Of a DNA stretch of 64,000 bases, positions 9,245 through 16,831 are shown in pieces. The notes under the pieces were generated by a model, which was given only the letters and a program-made list of their open reading frames with translations, did no database searches and had not been told where the DNA came from. The stretch covers positions 1-64,000 of the forward strand of contig NZ_JACEZU010000013.1 in the NCBI RefSeq assembly GCF_014042355.1. The letters run 5' to 3'. A program made the position numbers and the translations under genes. The stretch's first letter is position 1, and the number at the start of each line of letters is the position of its first letter. This DNA comes from Rugamonas apoptosis. Lineage in GTDB: Bacteria; Pseudomonadota; Gammaproteobacteria; Burkholderiales; Burkholderiaceae_D.

Positions 9245-10495
9245 TTAGAACCAGGCTTCGACTTGCAGGCCGACCGAAGTGCCGTTGGTGGCCGAACCGA
9301 AGGCCGGGCCGGCGTTGTTGTTGGCGTTCATCGCGGCGGTGGCTGGGTCGTTCCACTTGCCGTAGGTGACGAAGGCACGCAGTTCAGGACGCGACCAGTA
9401 ACCCTTGCCGGCCGTGATGGTCGGCGCGATGGTGATCGTGTTCAGGCGCAGCGTCTCGCCGCCATTCGGCTGCGTCACGCGATGGGTGCCCAATTCCGCC
9501 TGCAGTTTGAAGTGTTCGCTCAGCGCATACACAGGACGGGCGCCCAGCGTGGTCCAGGTGCTGGAGCCGAGGTCCGACTTGTCGCGCTGGCCCAACACCA
9601 CGAATTCCATGCTGAATTCAGGGGTTGGCTGCATCACCAGGTCGTTGAAGACGCGGGTGCGGGTCACATCGCTGCCCAGCGTGGTGCTGCCGGAGGCGCC
9701 GATGCGGTCGTTGCCGACGCCGATGCCCGTGCCTGGGCCCACGCCGTACTGGATGCCGAAGGTGTTACCGCCGCCCAGCACCTTGTCCTGCTTGTGCAGC
9801 ACGGTCAGTTGCCAGCCATTGTGCTTGTCCTTGCCCTGCGCCGTGATGATGGAGGTGGCGATATCGAGCGTGCCACCCGGGTTGACAGGCAGGCCTTCGT
9901 AGATCAGGTTCTGGCGCAGGGCCGATTTGTTGTCGGTCACCAGGCCCGTGGCGGGATTGGTGGTGATGCTGTCGTTGTCCTTGAAGACGGCATAGCTGAA
10001 TTTGCCGGGACCGGCCTTGACGCCGTCGATACCGCCACCGGTGCCGTTCAGGTTGATGTACTGCAGGTCCAGCATGTGGATGTCCGGACGGTAGTAGTAG
10101 CGCTTACCGATCCAGGCCACGCCGCCGTTCAGCACATCGATGCCCTTCGCTTCGACATAGGCCTTGGCCAGGCCCAGCTTGGCGTCGCCGAACTCGGAAC
10201 CGGAGTTCCACTCATTGGCCCACAGCGTGCCGACGAAGCTCACGCCGTCCGGGGTCTTGGCAAATTCCTTGGTGTAGCCGCCTTCGAAGTAGGCATCGCA
10301 CTCGTTGCCGAGGCGGTATTTCATGGTGTTACCGCCCAGGCCGTAGCAATTCTGTGGGCCGTGGCTGCTGCCCACGCCGGCGCGCAGGTAGCCGTGGAAG
10401 CCTTCCTCGTCATGGCCAGCGTCGGCGCGGGCGGCGTTGCCGGCCAGGGTCATGGCCAGGGCCAGCGGCAGCATGGTCAGGATGCGTTGCTTCAT
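9245..10495 (-). CDS. LamB-type maltoporin-like outer membrane sugar porin
   Basis: A 416-residue precursor: signal peptide MKQRILTMLPLALAMTLAGN ending near AARADA, then GFHGYLRAGVGSS, the usual first strand of LamB porins. There is a disulfide-like pair of cysteines (QNCYGLGG and LGNECDAY), an EWNSGSEFGDAKLGLAKAY segment, and a C-terminal phenylalanine (VEAWF) needed for outer-membrane assembly. It probably admits the sugar used by the downstream operon. The start at 10495 has GAGGAG 7 bases upstream. It is the first gene of the operon, so the promoter should lie in 10496-10651. Confidence 0.88.
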   Translation of the reverse strand: MKQRILTMLPLALAMTLAGNAARADAGHDEEGFHGYLRAGVGSSHGPQNCYGLGGNTMKYRLGNECDAYFEGGYTKEFAKTPDGVSFVGTLWANEWNSGSEFGDAKLGLAKAYVEAKGIDVLNGGVAWIGKRYYYRPDIHMLDLQYINLNGTGGGIDGVKAGPGKFSYAVFKDNDSITTNPATGLVTDNKSALRQNLIYEGLPVNPGGTLDIATSIITAQGKDKHNGWQLTVLHKQDKVLGGGNTFGIQYGVGPGTGIGVGNDRIGASGSTTLGSDVTRTRVFNDLVMQPTPEFSMEFVVLGQRDKSDLGSSTWTTLGARPVYALSEHFKLQAELGTHRVTQPNGGETLRLNTITIAPTITAGKGYWSRPELRAFVTYGKWNDPATAAMNANNNAGPAFGSATNGTSVGLQVEAWF

Positions 10496-10651
10496 GAATG
10501 TCTCCTCGTTGTTTTTGGTTGGGTTGTGGCGCAAAACTGGTATCACCGCATGCGGTTCAGATGCCGAGCTTGATACTAGTGGCTGCAACGATTCCTTTCC
10601 AATTACTTATTATTCGAGTTCGATATCGGAATTGATATGAGTGGCAAATAC

Positions 10652-11857
10652 TCAATGTGCCACGGCGGCGCGCCGCGGCTGAGCCAGTGTCGCCGCCCCC
10701 TCCGCGCGGTCCAGGCGGCCGGCCAGCGTCGTCAGGCCGAACGCGCCCAGCACAACGATGGCGCCTATCCACGGCGTCGCCATCAGTCCAAGATGCACCA
10801 CGATCAGGCCACCGCCCCACGCGCCACCGGCGATGCCGAGGTTGAACGCGGCGATATTCAATCCCGAGGCCACGTCGACCGCCTGCGGCGCATCGCGCTC
10901 GGCCCGCTGGACGACGTACACTTGCAAGCCCGGCACATTCCCGAACGCGACCGCGCCCCAGGCCAATACCGTCGCCAGCGCCAGCCATGCATGGGGCGCC
11001 GTGAAGGTCAGCGCGAACAACACCAAGGCCAATAAGGCGAACACGATCTGCAGGGCGCGGATCGGGCCCTTGCGGTCGGCCAGCTTGCCGCCCCAGATAT
11101 TGCCGAAGGCGACGGAGACACCGTACACCAGCATCACCAGGCTGACGCTGCCGGCCGAGTATCCCGACACTTGCTGCAGGATGGGCGCGAGGTAGGTGAA
11201 GGCGATGAAAGAGCCGCCGTAGCCGAGCGTGGTCATGGCATACACCAGCAACAGGCGCGGTTTCTTCAGCACGGACAGCTGAGTGAGCAAGGACGCTGGC
11301 TTGCTGGCGGCGATATCGCCAGGCACCAGGATCAGGCTGCCCACGAAGGCGATGCCCCCCAGCAGCGAAACGGCCAGGAAAGTGCTCTGCCATCCCAACG
11401 TCTGGCCGATGAAGGTGCCGAGCGGCACACCCGTGACCAGGGCCACCGTCAGTCCCGTGAACATCAGGGCGATCGCGCTGGCGGCCTTGTCCCTGGGCAC
11501 CAGGCTGGTCGCGATGGTGGAGCCGATCGAGAAAAAGACCCCGTGCGCCAGGCCGGTCAGCACGCGCGCCACCATCAGGGCGGCGTACCCCGGCGCCAGC
11601 CAGGCCAGCAGATTCCCAGCCGTGAACAAGGCCATCAGGGCCAGCAACAGGTGCTTGCGGTGCATGCGGCCAGTCAGCGCGGTCAGCACGGGCGCGCCAA
11701 TGGCGACGCCAAGCGCATACAGGCTGACCAGCAGCCCGGCCGACGGCACGGAGACGCCAAGGCTGGCGGCGATGGTAGGAATCAGGCCGACGATGACAAA
11801 TTCGGTCGTCCCGATGGCAAACGCGCTGAGTGTCAGCGCCCAGAGTGCGAGAGGCAT
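10652..11857 (-). CDS. MFS transporter, DHA1 family (AraJ/NepI-like exporter)
   Basis: A 401-residue, 12-helix major facilitator. The start MPLALWALTLSAFAIGTTEF and following GLIPTIAASLGVSVP are characteristic of the AraJ/YdhP/NepI group of drug, sugar or nucleoside exporters. Motif A is represented by TGRMHRKHLLL and later by GKLADRKGP. The substrate cannot be told from sequence. It diverges from a LysR-type gene across 100 bp, which is the usual arrangement of an exporter with its regulator. Confidence 0.88.
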   Translation of the reverse strand: MPLALWALTLSAFAIGTTEFVIVGLIPTIAASLGVSVPSAGLLVSLYALGVAIGAPVLTALTGRMHRKHLLLALMALFTAGNLLAWLAPGYAALMVARVLTGLAHGVFFSIGSTIATSLVPRDKAASAIALMFTGLTVALVTGVPLGTFIGQTLGWQSTFLAVSLLGGIAFVGSLILVPGDIAASKPASLLTQLSVLKKPRLLLVYAMTTLGYGGSFIAFTYLAPILQQVSGYSAGSVSLVMLVYGVSVAFGNIWGGKLADRKGPIRALQIVFALLALVLFALTFTAPHAWLALATVLAWGAVAFGNVPGLQVYVVQRAERDAPQAVDVASGLNIAAFNLGIAGGAWGGGLIVVHLGLMATPWIGAIVVLGAFGLTTLAGRLDRAEGAATLAQPRRAAVAH

Positions 11858-11957
11858 GGTTTTCCTTTGCGGTGAGTGGGGAGTTCCGCAGTGTGCGGCT
11901 CCCGCTGTCAAAGAAAAAGCGTTCCGGCTACAATACATTTTTGACCAAGGATCACGA

Positions 11958-12854
11958 ATGCTGCATATTGAAGCGTTGATTGCATTTGTCAGCGTCATGG
12001 ATAAGGGGTCGTTTTCTGCGGCGGCCGAGCATCTCGGGCAAACCCCTTCGGGCATCAGCCGCGCCATTTCACGCCTGGAAGCGCAATTGGGTACCACCCT
12101 GATCACGCGCACCACGCGCAGGCTGGACCTGACCGAGGAGGGAGCATGGCTGCTGGTGCGGGCGCGCGGCATTCTGGCGGAGTTGCAGGAGACGGAGGCG
12201 CAGATGGCGGCCCGCCGGTCCCAGCCCGCCGGCCTGGTGCGGGTCAGCGCGGCGACGCCGGCACTGATCCACTTGCTGGCGCCGCTGGTGGCGGCGTTCA
12301 TGGATGCCTATCCTTTGATACGGCTGGAGCTGGTCAGCGGCGAGTCCATCGTTGACTTGATCGAGGCGCGCATCGACCTCGCCATCCGCATTGGCCCGCT
12401 CGCCGATTCCACCCTGAACGCGCGACGCCTGGGCAGCAGCCGGCTGCGGCTGCTGGCGGCGCCGGCTTACCTTGCGCGCCATGGCACGCCCCAGGACACG
12501 GCGCAGCTCACGGCCCACCGCCTGCTCGGCTTCACGGCGCCCGCGTCGCTCAATATCTGGCCCCTGCCCCAGCACGAAGGCGACGGGCTCGCCGTGCAAC
12601 CGGCCATCGCCGCCTCAAGCGGTGAGTCGCTGCGGCACCTGGCCCTGAGTGGCGCCGGCATCGCCTGCCTGGCGGACTTTCTGACGCGCGACGACGTGGC
12701 CAGCGGCCGCCTGGTGCCCATCCTGGCGCCGGCCACACTGCCCTGGAGCCAGCCTGTATGGGCCGTGTTCTACAAACAGGGCACGCTGGCGCCACGCATC
12801 GCGGCCCTGGTCGACTTCCTGGCACAGGGCCTCAAAGACATGTTGGACGACTAA
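11958..12854 (+). CDS. LysR-family transcriptional regulator
   Basis: A 298-residue regulator with a winged-helix start (HIEALIAFVSVMDKGSFSAA, TPSGISRAISRLEAQLGTTLI) and an effector-binding domain of the CrgA/DsdC-like short type (GLVRVSAATPALIHLLAPLV, LDLAIRIGPLADSTLNAR). The ATG at 11958 is chosen because the DNA-binding domain starts there; the frame is open further upstream over the divergent gene. It is the likely regulator of the MFS gene. Confidence 0.88.
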   Translation: MLHIEALIAFVSVMDKGSFSAAAEHLGQTPSGISRAISRLEAQLGTTLITRTTRRLDLTEEGAWLLVRARGILAELQETEAQMAARRSQPAGLVRVSAATPALIHLLAPLVAAFMDAYPLIRLELVSGESIVDLIEARIDLAIRIGPLADSTLNARRLGSSRLRLLAAPAYLARHGTPQDTAQLTAHRLLGFTAPASLNIWPLPQHEGDGLAVQPAIAASSGESLRHLALSGAGIACLADFLTRDDVASGRLVPILAPATLPWSQPVWAVFYKQGTLAPRIAALVDFLAQGLKDMLDD

Positions 12855-12880
12855 GGACGGCGGCACCATCGCATAAAGCA

Positions 12881-12908
12881 AAAACGGCCGGATCGCTCCG
12901 GCCGTTTT
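12881..12908. terminator. Bidirectional terminator between LysR gene and eno
   Basis: A perfect 12-bp stem, AAAACGGCCGGA (12881-12892) with its complement (12897-12908) around TCGC. It is flanked by T-rich sequence on both strands and lies between two convergent genes. Confidence 0.9.
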
Positions 12909-12945
12909 GTGTTTGTATTGCCGCGCCATGACTGGCGCCGCACGC

Positions 12946-14229
12946 TTACTTCAGGTTATAAAACGCCTCGCGGCCAGGGTAGGAAGCGACATCACCCAGG
13001 TCTTCCTCGATGCGCAGCAGCTGGTTGTACTTGGCCATGCGGTCGGAACGGGACATGGAGCCGGTCTTGATCTGCAGCGCGTTCAAGCCCACGGCGATGT
13101 CGGCGATGGTCGAATCTTCCGTCTCGCCCGAACGGTGCGAGATCACGGCCGTGTAACCGGCGCGCTTGGCCATTTCGATGGCGGCGAAAGTCTCGGTCAG
13201 GGTGCCGATCTGGTTGATCTTGATCAGGATCGAGTTGGCGATGCCCTTCTGGATGCCTTCCTTCAGGATCTTGGTGTTGGTGACATACAGGTCGTCGCCC
13301 ACCAGTTGCACCTTCTTGCCCAGTTCCCTGGTCAGGATCGCCCAGCCGTCCCAGTCGCCTTCGGCCATCGCGTCTTCGATCGAGATGATCGGGTACTTGT
13401 CGCACCAGGTGGCCAACAGATTGGTGAATTCGGTGGCCGTCAGGCTCAGGCCCTCGCCTTCCAGCTGGTATTTGCCGTCCTTGTAGAACTCGGAGGCGGC
13501 GCAGTCCAGGCCCAGCGCGATCTGGGTGCCTGGCTGATAGCCCGCTTCCTCGATGGCCTGGATGATCAGCTTGATCGCTTCTTCGTGATTGGTCACGGAC
13601 GGTGCGAAGCCGCCTTCGTCGCCCACGGCCGTGGTCAGGCCCTTCTTGTGCAGGATTTTCTTCAGCGTGTGGAACACTTCAGCACCGTAGCGGATCGCTT
13701 CGCGGAACGATGGCGCACCGACCGGGATGATCATGAATTCCTGGATATCCAGGTTGTTGTCGGCATGCGCGCCGCCGTTGATCACGTTCATCATCGGCAC
13801 CGGCAGCTGCATCGCGCCCGAACCGCCGAAGTAGCGGTACAGCGGCAGGCCCGCTTCTTCAGCGGCTGCCTTGGCGACCGCCATCGACACGGCCAGCATG
13901 GCGTTGGCGCCCAGGCGGCCCTTGTTTTCCGTGCCGTCCAGATCGATCAGGATATGGTCCAGGAAAGCCTGTTCATTGGCATCCAGGCCCATGATGGCGT
14001 CCGAAATTTCGGTGTTGATGTTCTCGCAGGCTTGCAGCACGCCCTTGCCGAAGTAGCGTTTGGGATCGCCGTCGCGCAGTTCGATCGCTTCGCGCGAACC
14101 GGTGGAGGCGCCCGACGGCACGGCCGCACGGCCCTTGGCGCCCGACTCCAGCAGCACTTCGCACTCCACGGTCGGATTGCCGCGCGAGTCGATGATCTCA
14201 CGGCCGGTCACATTGATGATTGCACTCAT
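12946..14229 (-). CDS. eno: Enolase
   Basis: A 427-residue enolase, converting 2-phosphoglycerate to PEP in the cytoplasm. It is full length, with the N-terminal GREIIDSRGNPTVE, substrate loop SGASTG, metal ligands in LGLDCAASEFY, SIEDAMAEGDWDGW and VGDDLYVTN, and the signature SHRSGETEDSTIADIAVG. It is the last gene of the ppc-gap-pyk-eno run, starting 14 bp after pyk, and ends at the bidirectional terminator. Confidence 0.98.
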   Translation of the reverse strand: MSAIINVTGREIIDSRGNPTVECEVLLESGAKGRAAVPSGASTGSREAIELRDGDPKRYFGKGVLQACENINTEISDAIMGLDANEQAFLDHILIDLDGTENKGRLGANAMLAVSMAVAKAAAEEAGLPLYRYFGGSGAMQLPVPMMNVINGGAHADNNLDIQEFMIIPVGAPSFREAIRYGAEVFHTLKKILHKKGLTTAVGDEGGFAPSVTNHEEAIKLIIQAIEEAGYQPGTQIALGLDCAASEFYKDGKYQLEGEGLSLTATEFTNLLATWCDKYPIISIEDAMAEGDWDGWAILTRELGKKVQLVGDDLYVTNTKILKEGIQKGIANSILIKINQIGTLTETFAAIEMAKRAGYTAVISHRSGETEDSTIADIAVGLNALQIKTGSMSRSDRMAKYNQLLRIEEDLGDVASYPGREAFYNLK

Positions 14230-14243
14230 AACTACAGCTCCAG

Positions 14244-15707
14244 TCAGTTGTCGTTCAGCGCCGCTGCGCCGATTTTCATGATCTTCAAGGCGTTGGTACC
14301 GCCCACCACGCCCATGGGTTCACCCCAGGTGAGCACTACGTTATCGCCCGCCTTCACGGCGCCGCGCTTGACCAGCAGGGCTTCGACAGCGCGGAACGCC
14401 TGCTCCTTGCCGCCGTCCACCTTCAGTTCCAGCGCCGTCACGTTGCGGTACAGCGCCAGCTTGCGTTGCGTGGCCAGGCTGGGGGTCAGGGCCAGGATCG
14501 GGATGTCGATGTTGTTACGGCTCATCCACAAGGCCGTGGAACCGGATTCCGTCAGCGCCGCGATGGCCTTCACGCGCAGGTGGTGCGCCGTGAACAGCGC
14601 ACCATACGCGATGGACTGGTCGATACGGCTGAACGAAGCGTTGGACAGGTCCACGTCCAGCTGGCAGGTGTCCCATTTTTCCGCGTCCAGGCAGATGGCG
14701 GCCATGGCTTCCACCGTCTCGACCGGATAGCGGCCGGACGCCGTTTCGGCCGACGTCATCACCGCATCCGTACCATCCAGCACGGCGTTGGCCACGTCCG
14801 ACACTTCGGCGCGGGTCGGCACGGCGTTGACGATCATCGATTCCATCATCTGGGTGGCGGTGATGGCCAGCTTGTTGGAGGCGCGCGCCATCTTGATCAT
14901 GCGCTTTTGCAGCGCCGGCACGGCGGCGTTGCCTACTTCCACGGCCAGGTCGCCGCGCGCCACCATGATGCCGTCCGACGCGTCCAGGATTTCCTGCAGC
15001 GCCGGAATGGCTTCGGCCCGTTCGATCTTGGCGATCATGAAGGGCTTGTGGTCAAACGGTTCACCGGCGATGTTGGCCAGTTGGCGCGCCATTTCCATGT
15101 CGGTCGCGTTCTTGGGGAAGGACACGGCCAGGTAATCGGCCTGGAAGCTCATGGCCGTCTTGATGTCTTCCATGTCCTTGGCCGTCAGCGCCGGTGCGGA
15201 CAGGCCGCCGCCCTGGCGGTTGATGCCCTTGTTGTTGGACAGTTCGCCGCCGATGCGCACGGTGGTGTGAATCGCGCTGCCCACCACGCTGTCGACCACC
15301 AGCACGATCAGGCCGTCGTTCAGCAGCAGCACGTCGTCCGCCTTGAGGTCGCGCGGCAGGTCCTTGTAGTCCAGGCCAACGCGCTCGTCGTTACCCAGCT
15401 CGCAAGCCGCATCCAGCACGAACTTGGCGCCGGCCACCAGCTCGGTCTTGCCGTTCTCGAATTTGCCGACACGGATCTTGGGGCCTTGCAGGTCGGCCAT
15501 GATGGCCACTTCGCGGCCGCATTCGCGAGCCGCCTCGCGCACCATGCGCGCGCGGTCCACGTGGTCCTGCGCGCGGCCGTGCGAGAAGTTGAGGCGCACA
15601 ACGTCGACGCCAGCCTTGAACATCTTGACCAGCGTGGCCATGTCGTTCGAAGCCGGGCCGATGGTGGAAACGATCTTGGTCGCGCGATGGGTAACGGTAT
15701 TGGGCAC
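14244..15707 (-). CDS. pyk: Pyruvate kinase
   Basis: A 487-residue pyruvate kinase (PEP + ADP to pyruvate + ATP). Visible: RATKIVSTIGPAS, VVRLNFSHG, MADLQGPKIRVG, IAKIERAEA (catalytic Lys), MVARGDLAVEVG, TQMMESMIVNAVPTRAEVSDVANAV, and the C-terminal domain ending LTWGEPMGVVGGTNALKI. It starts 27 bp after gap. Length and motifs are normal; the allosteric type cannot be judged by eye. Confidence 0.97.
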   Translation of the reverse strand: MPNTVTHRATKIVSTIGPASNDMATLVKMFKAGVDVVRLNFSHGRAQDHVDRARMVREAARECGREVAIMADLQGPKIRVGKFENGKTELVAGAKFVLDAACELGNDERVGLDYKDLPRDLKADDVLLLNDGLIVLVVDSVVGSAIHTTVRIGGELSNNKGINRQGGGLSAPALTAKDMEDIKTAMSFQADYLAVSFPKNATDMEMARQLANIAGEPFDHKPFMIAKIERAEAIPALQEILDASDGIMVARGDLAVEVGNAAVPALQKRMIKMARASNKLAITATQMMESMIVNAVPTRAEVSDVANAVLDGTDAVMTSAETASGRYPVETVEAMAAICLDAEKWDTCQLDVDLSNASFSRIDQSIAYGALFTAHHLRVKAIAALTESGSTALWMSRNNIDIPILALTPSLATQRKLALYRNVTALELKVDGGKEQAFRAVEALLVKRGAVKAGDNVVLTWGEPMGVVGGTNALKIMKIGAAALNDN

Positions 15708-15734
15708 GGTTTGTCTCCTGGTGCGTTGGAATTG

Positions 15735-16748
15735 TTATTTGGCTGCGGCCATCAGGGCCACGGTGGTGTCGAGCATGCGGTTCGAGAAGCCCCACTCGTT
15801 GTCGTACCACGACGACACCTTGACCAGACGGCCCGACACCTTGGTCAGGGTCGAGTCGAAGTTGGACGAGGCTGGGTTGTGGTTGAAGTCGATCGACACC
15901 AGTGGTTCGGTCTGGTAGGTCAGCACGCCTTTCAGCGGGCCTTCAGCGGCGGCCTTCATCAGCGCGTTCACTTCGTCCACGGTCGTGTCGCGCTTGGCGA
16001 TGAACGACAGGTCGACCAGCGACACGTTGATGGTCGGCACACGGATGGCGAAGCCGTCCAGCTTGCCGTTCAGCTCAGGCAGCACCAGGCCCACGGCGGC
16101 GGCGGCGCCGGTCTTGGTGGGGATCATGCTCATGGTGGCGGAACGGGCGCGGCGCAGGTCTTCATGCATCACGTCGCTCAGCACCTGGTCGTTGGTGTAG
16201 GCGTGCACGGTGGTCATCAGGCCGTTTTCCACGCCGATCGCGTCGTTCAGGGGCTTGACCAGCGGGGCCAGGCAGTTGGTGGTGCAGGAAGCGTTCGAGA
16301 TCACAGTGTCGGCGGCCTTCAGCACGTGCTGGTTCACGCCGAACACGATGGTCGCATCCACATCCTTGCCGCCCGGTGCGGAAATGATGACCTTCTTGGC
16401 GCCCCCCTTCAGGTGAGCCGAGGCCTTTTCCTTGGTGGTGAAGAAGCCGGTGCATTCCAGCACCACGTCCACGCCCAGCGATCCCCACGGAATCTCGGCC
16501 GGATTACGCTGCGCGAACACGCGGATCACGTCGCCGTTCACGATCATGTTGTCGCCGTCCACTTCCACCGTGCCGGGGAACTTGCCATGCGCCGTATCGT
16601 AGCGGGTCAGGTGCGCATTGGCCTTGGCGTCGCCCAGGTCGTTGATGGCCACGATCTGGATATCCTGCTTCTTGCCGCCTTCGTAAAAAGCGCGCAGCAC
16701 ATTGCGGCCGATGCGGCCATAACCATTGATTGCTACTTTGATCGTCAT
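15735..16748 (-). CDS. gap: Glyceraldehyde-3-phosphate dehydrogenase, type I
   Basis: A 337-residue GAPDH with NAD-binding INGYGRIGRNVLRA, active-site SNASCTTNCLAPL with the catalytic Cys, and SWYDNEWGFSNR near the end. The start at 16748 follows an AGGA element; the in-frame upstream Met at 16781 has no ribosome site. No phosphoglycerate kinase gene follows it here, unlike the common gap-pgk order. The gap between ppc and this gene is 83 bp, enough for an internal promoter. Confidence 0.97.
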   Translation of the reverse strand: MTIKVAINGYGRIGRNVLRAFYEGGKKQDIQIVAINDLGDAKANAHLTRYDTAHGKFPGTVEVDGDNMIVNGDVIRVFAQRNPAEIPWGSLGVDVVLECTGFFTTKEKASAHLKGGAKKVIISAPGGKDVDATIVFGVNQHVLKAADTVISNASCTTNCLAPLVKPLNDAIGVENGLMTTVHAYTNDQVLSDVMHEDLRRARSATMSMIPTKTGAAAAVGLVLPELNGKLDGFAIRVPTINVSLVDLSFIAKRDTTVDEVNALMKAAAEGPLKGVLTYQTEPLVSIDFNHNPASSNFDSTLTKVSGRLVKVSSWYDNEWGFSNRMLDTTVALMAAAK

Positions 16749-16831
16749 GCTCTGTTCCTCAGGGTTGGGTTGGAAGGACACATCATTCAGTACGGTGCGG
16801 CGTGCGGCTGGGTGCGAATTGCGGAACCTCG

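Noticed and set aside
10652..11857. MFS gene as the importer for the pentose operon
   Set aside because: Its sequence group is exporters, it is the last gene before the operon with its own divergent LysR regulator, and no shared control is visible.
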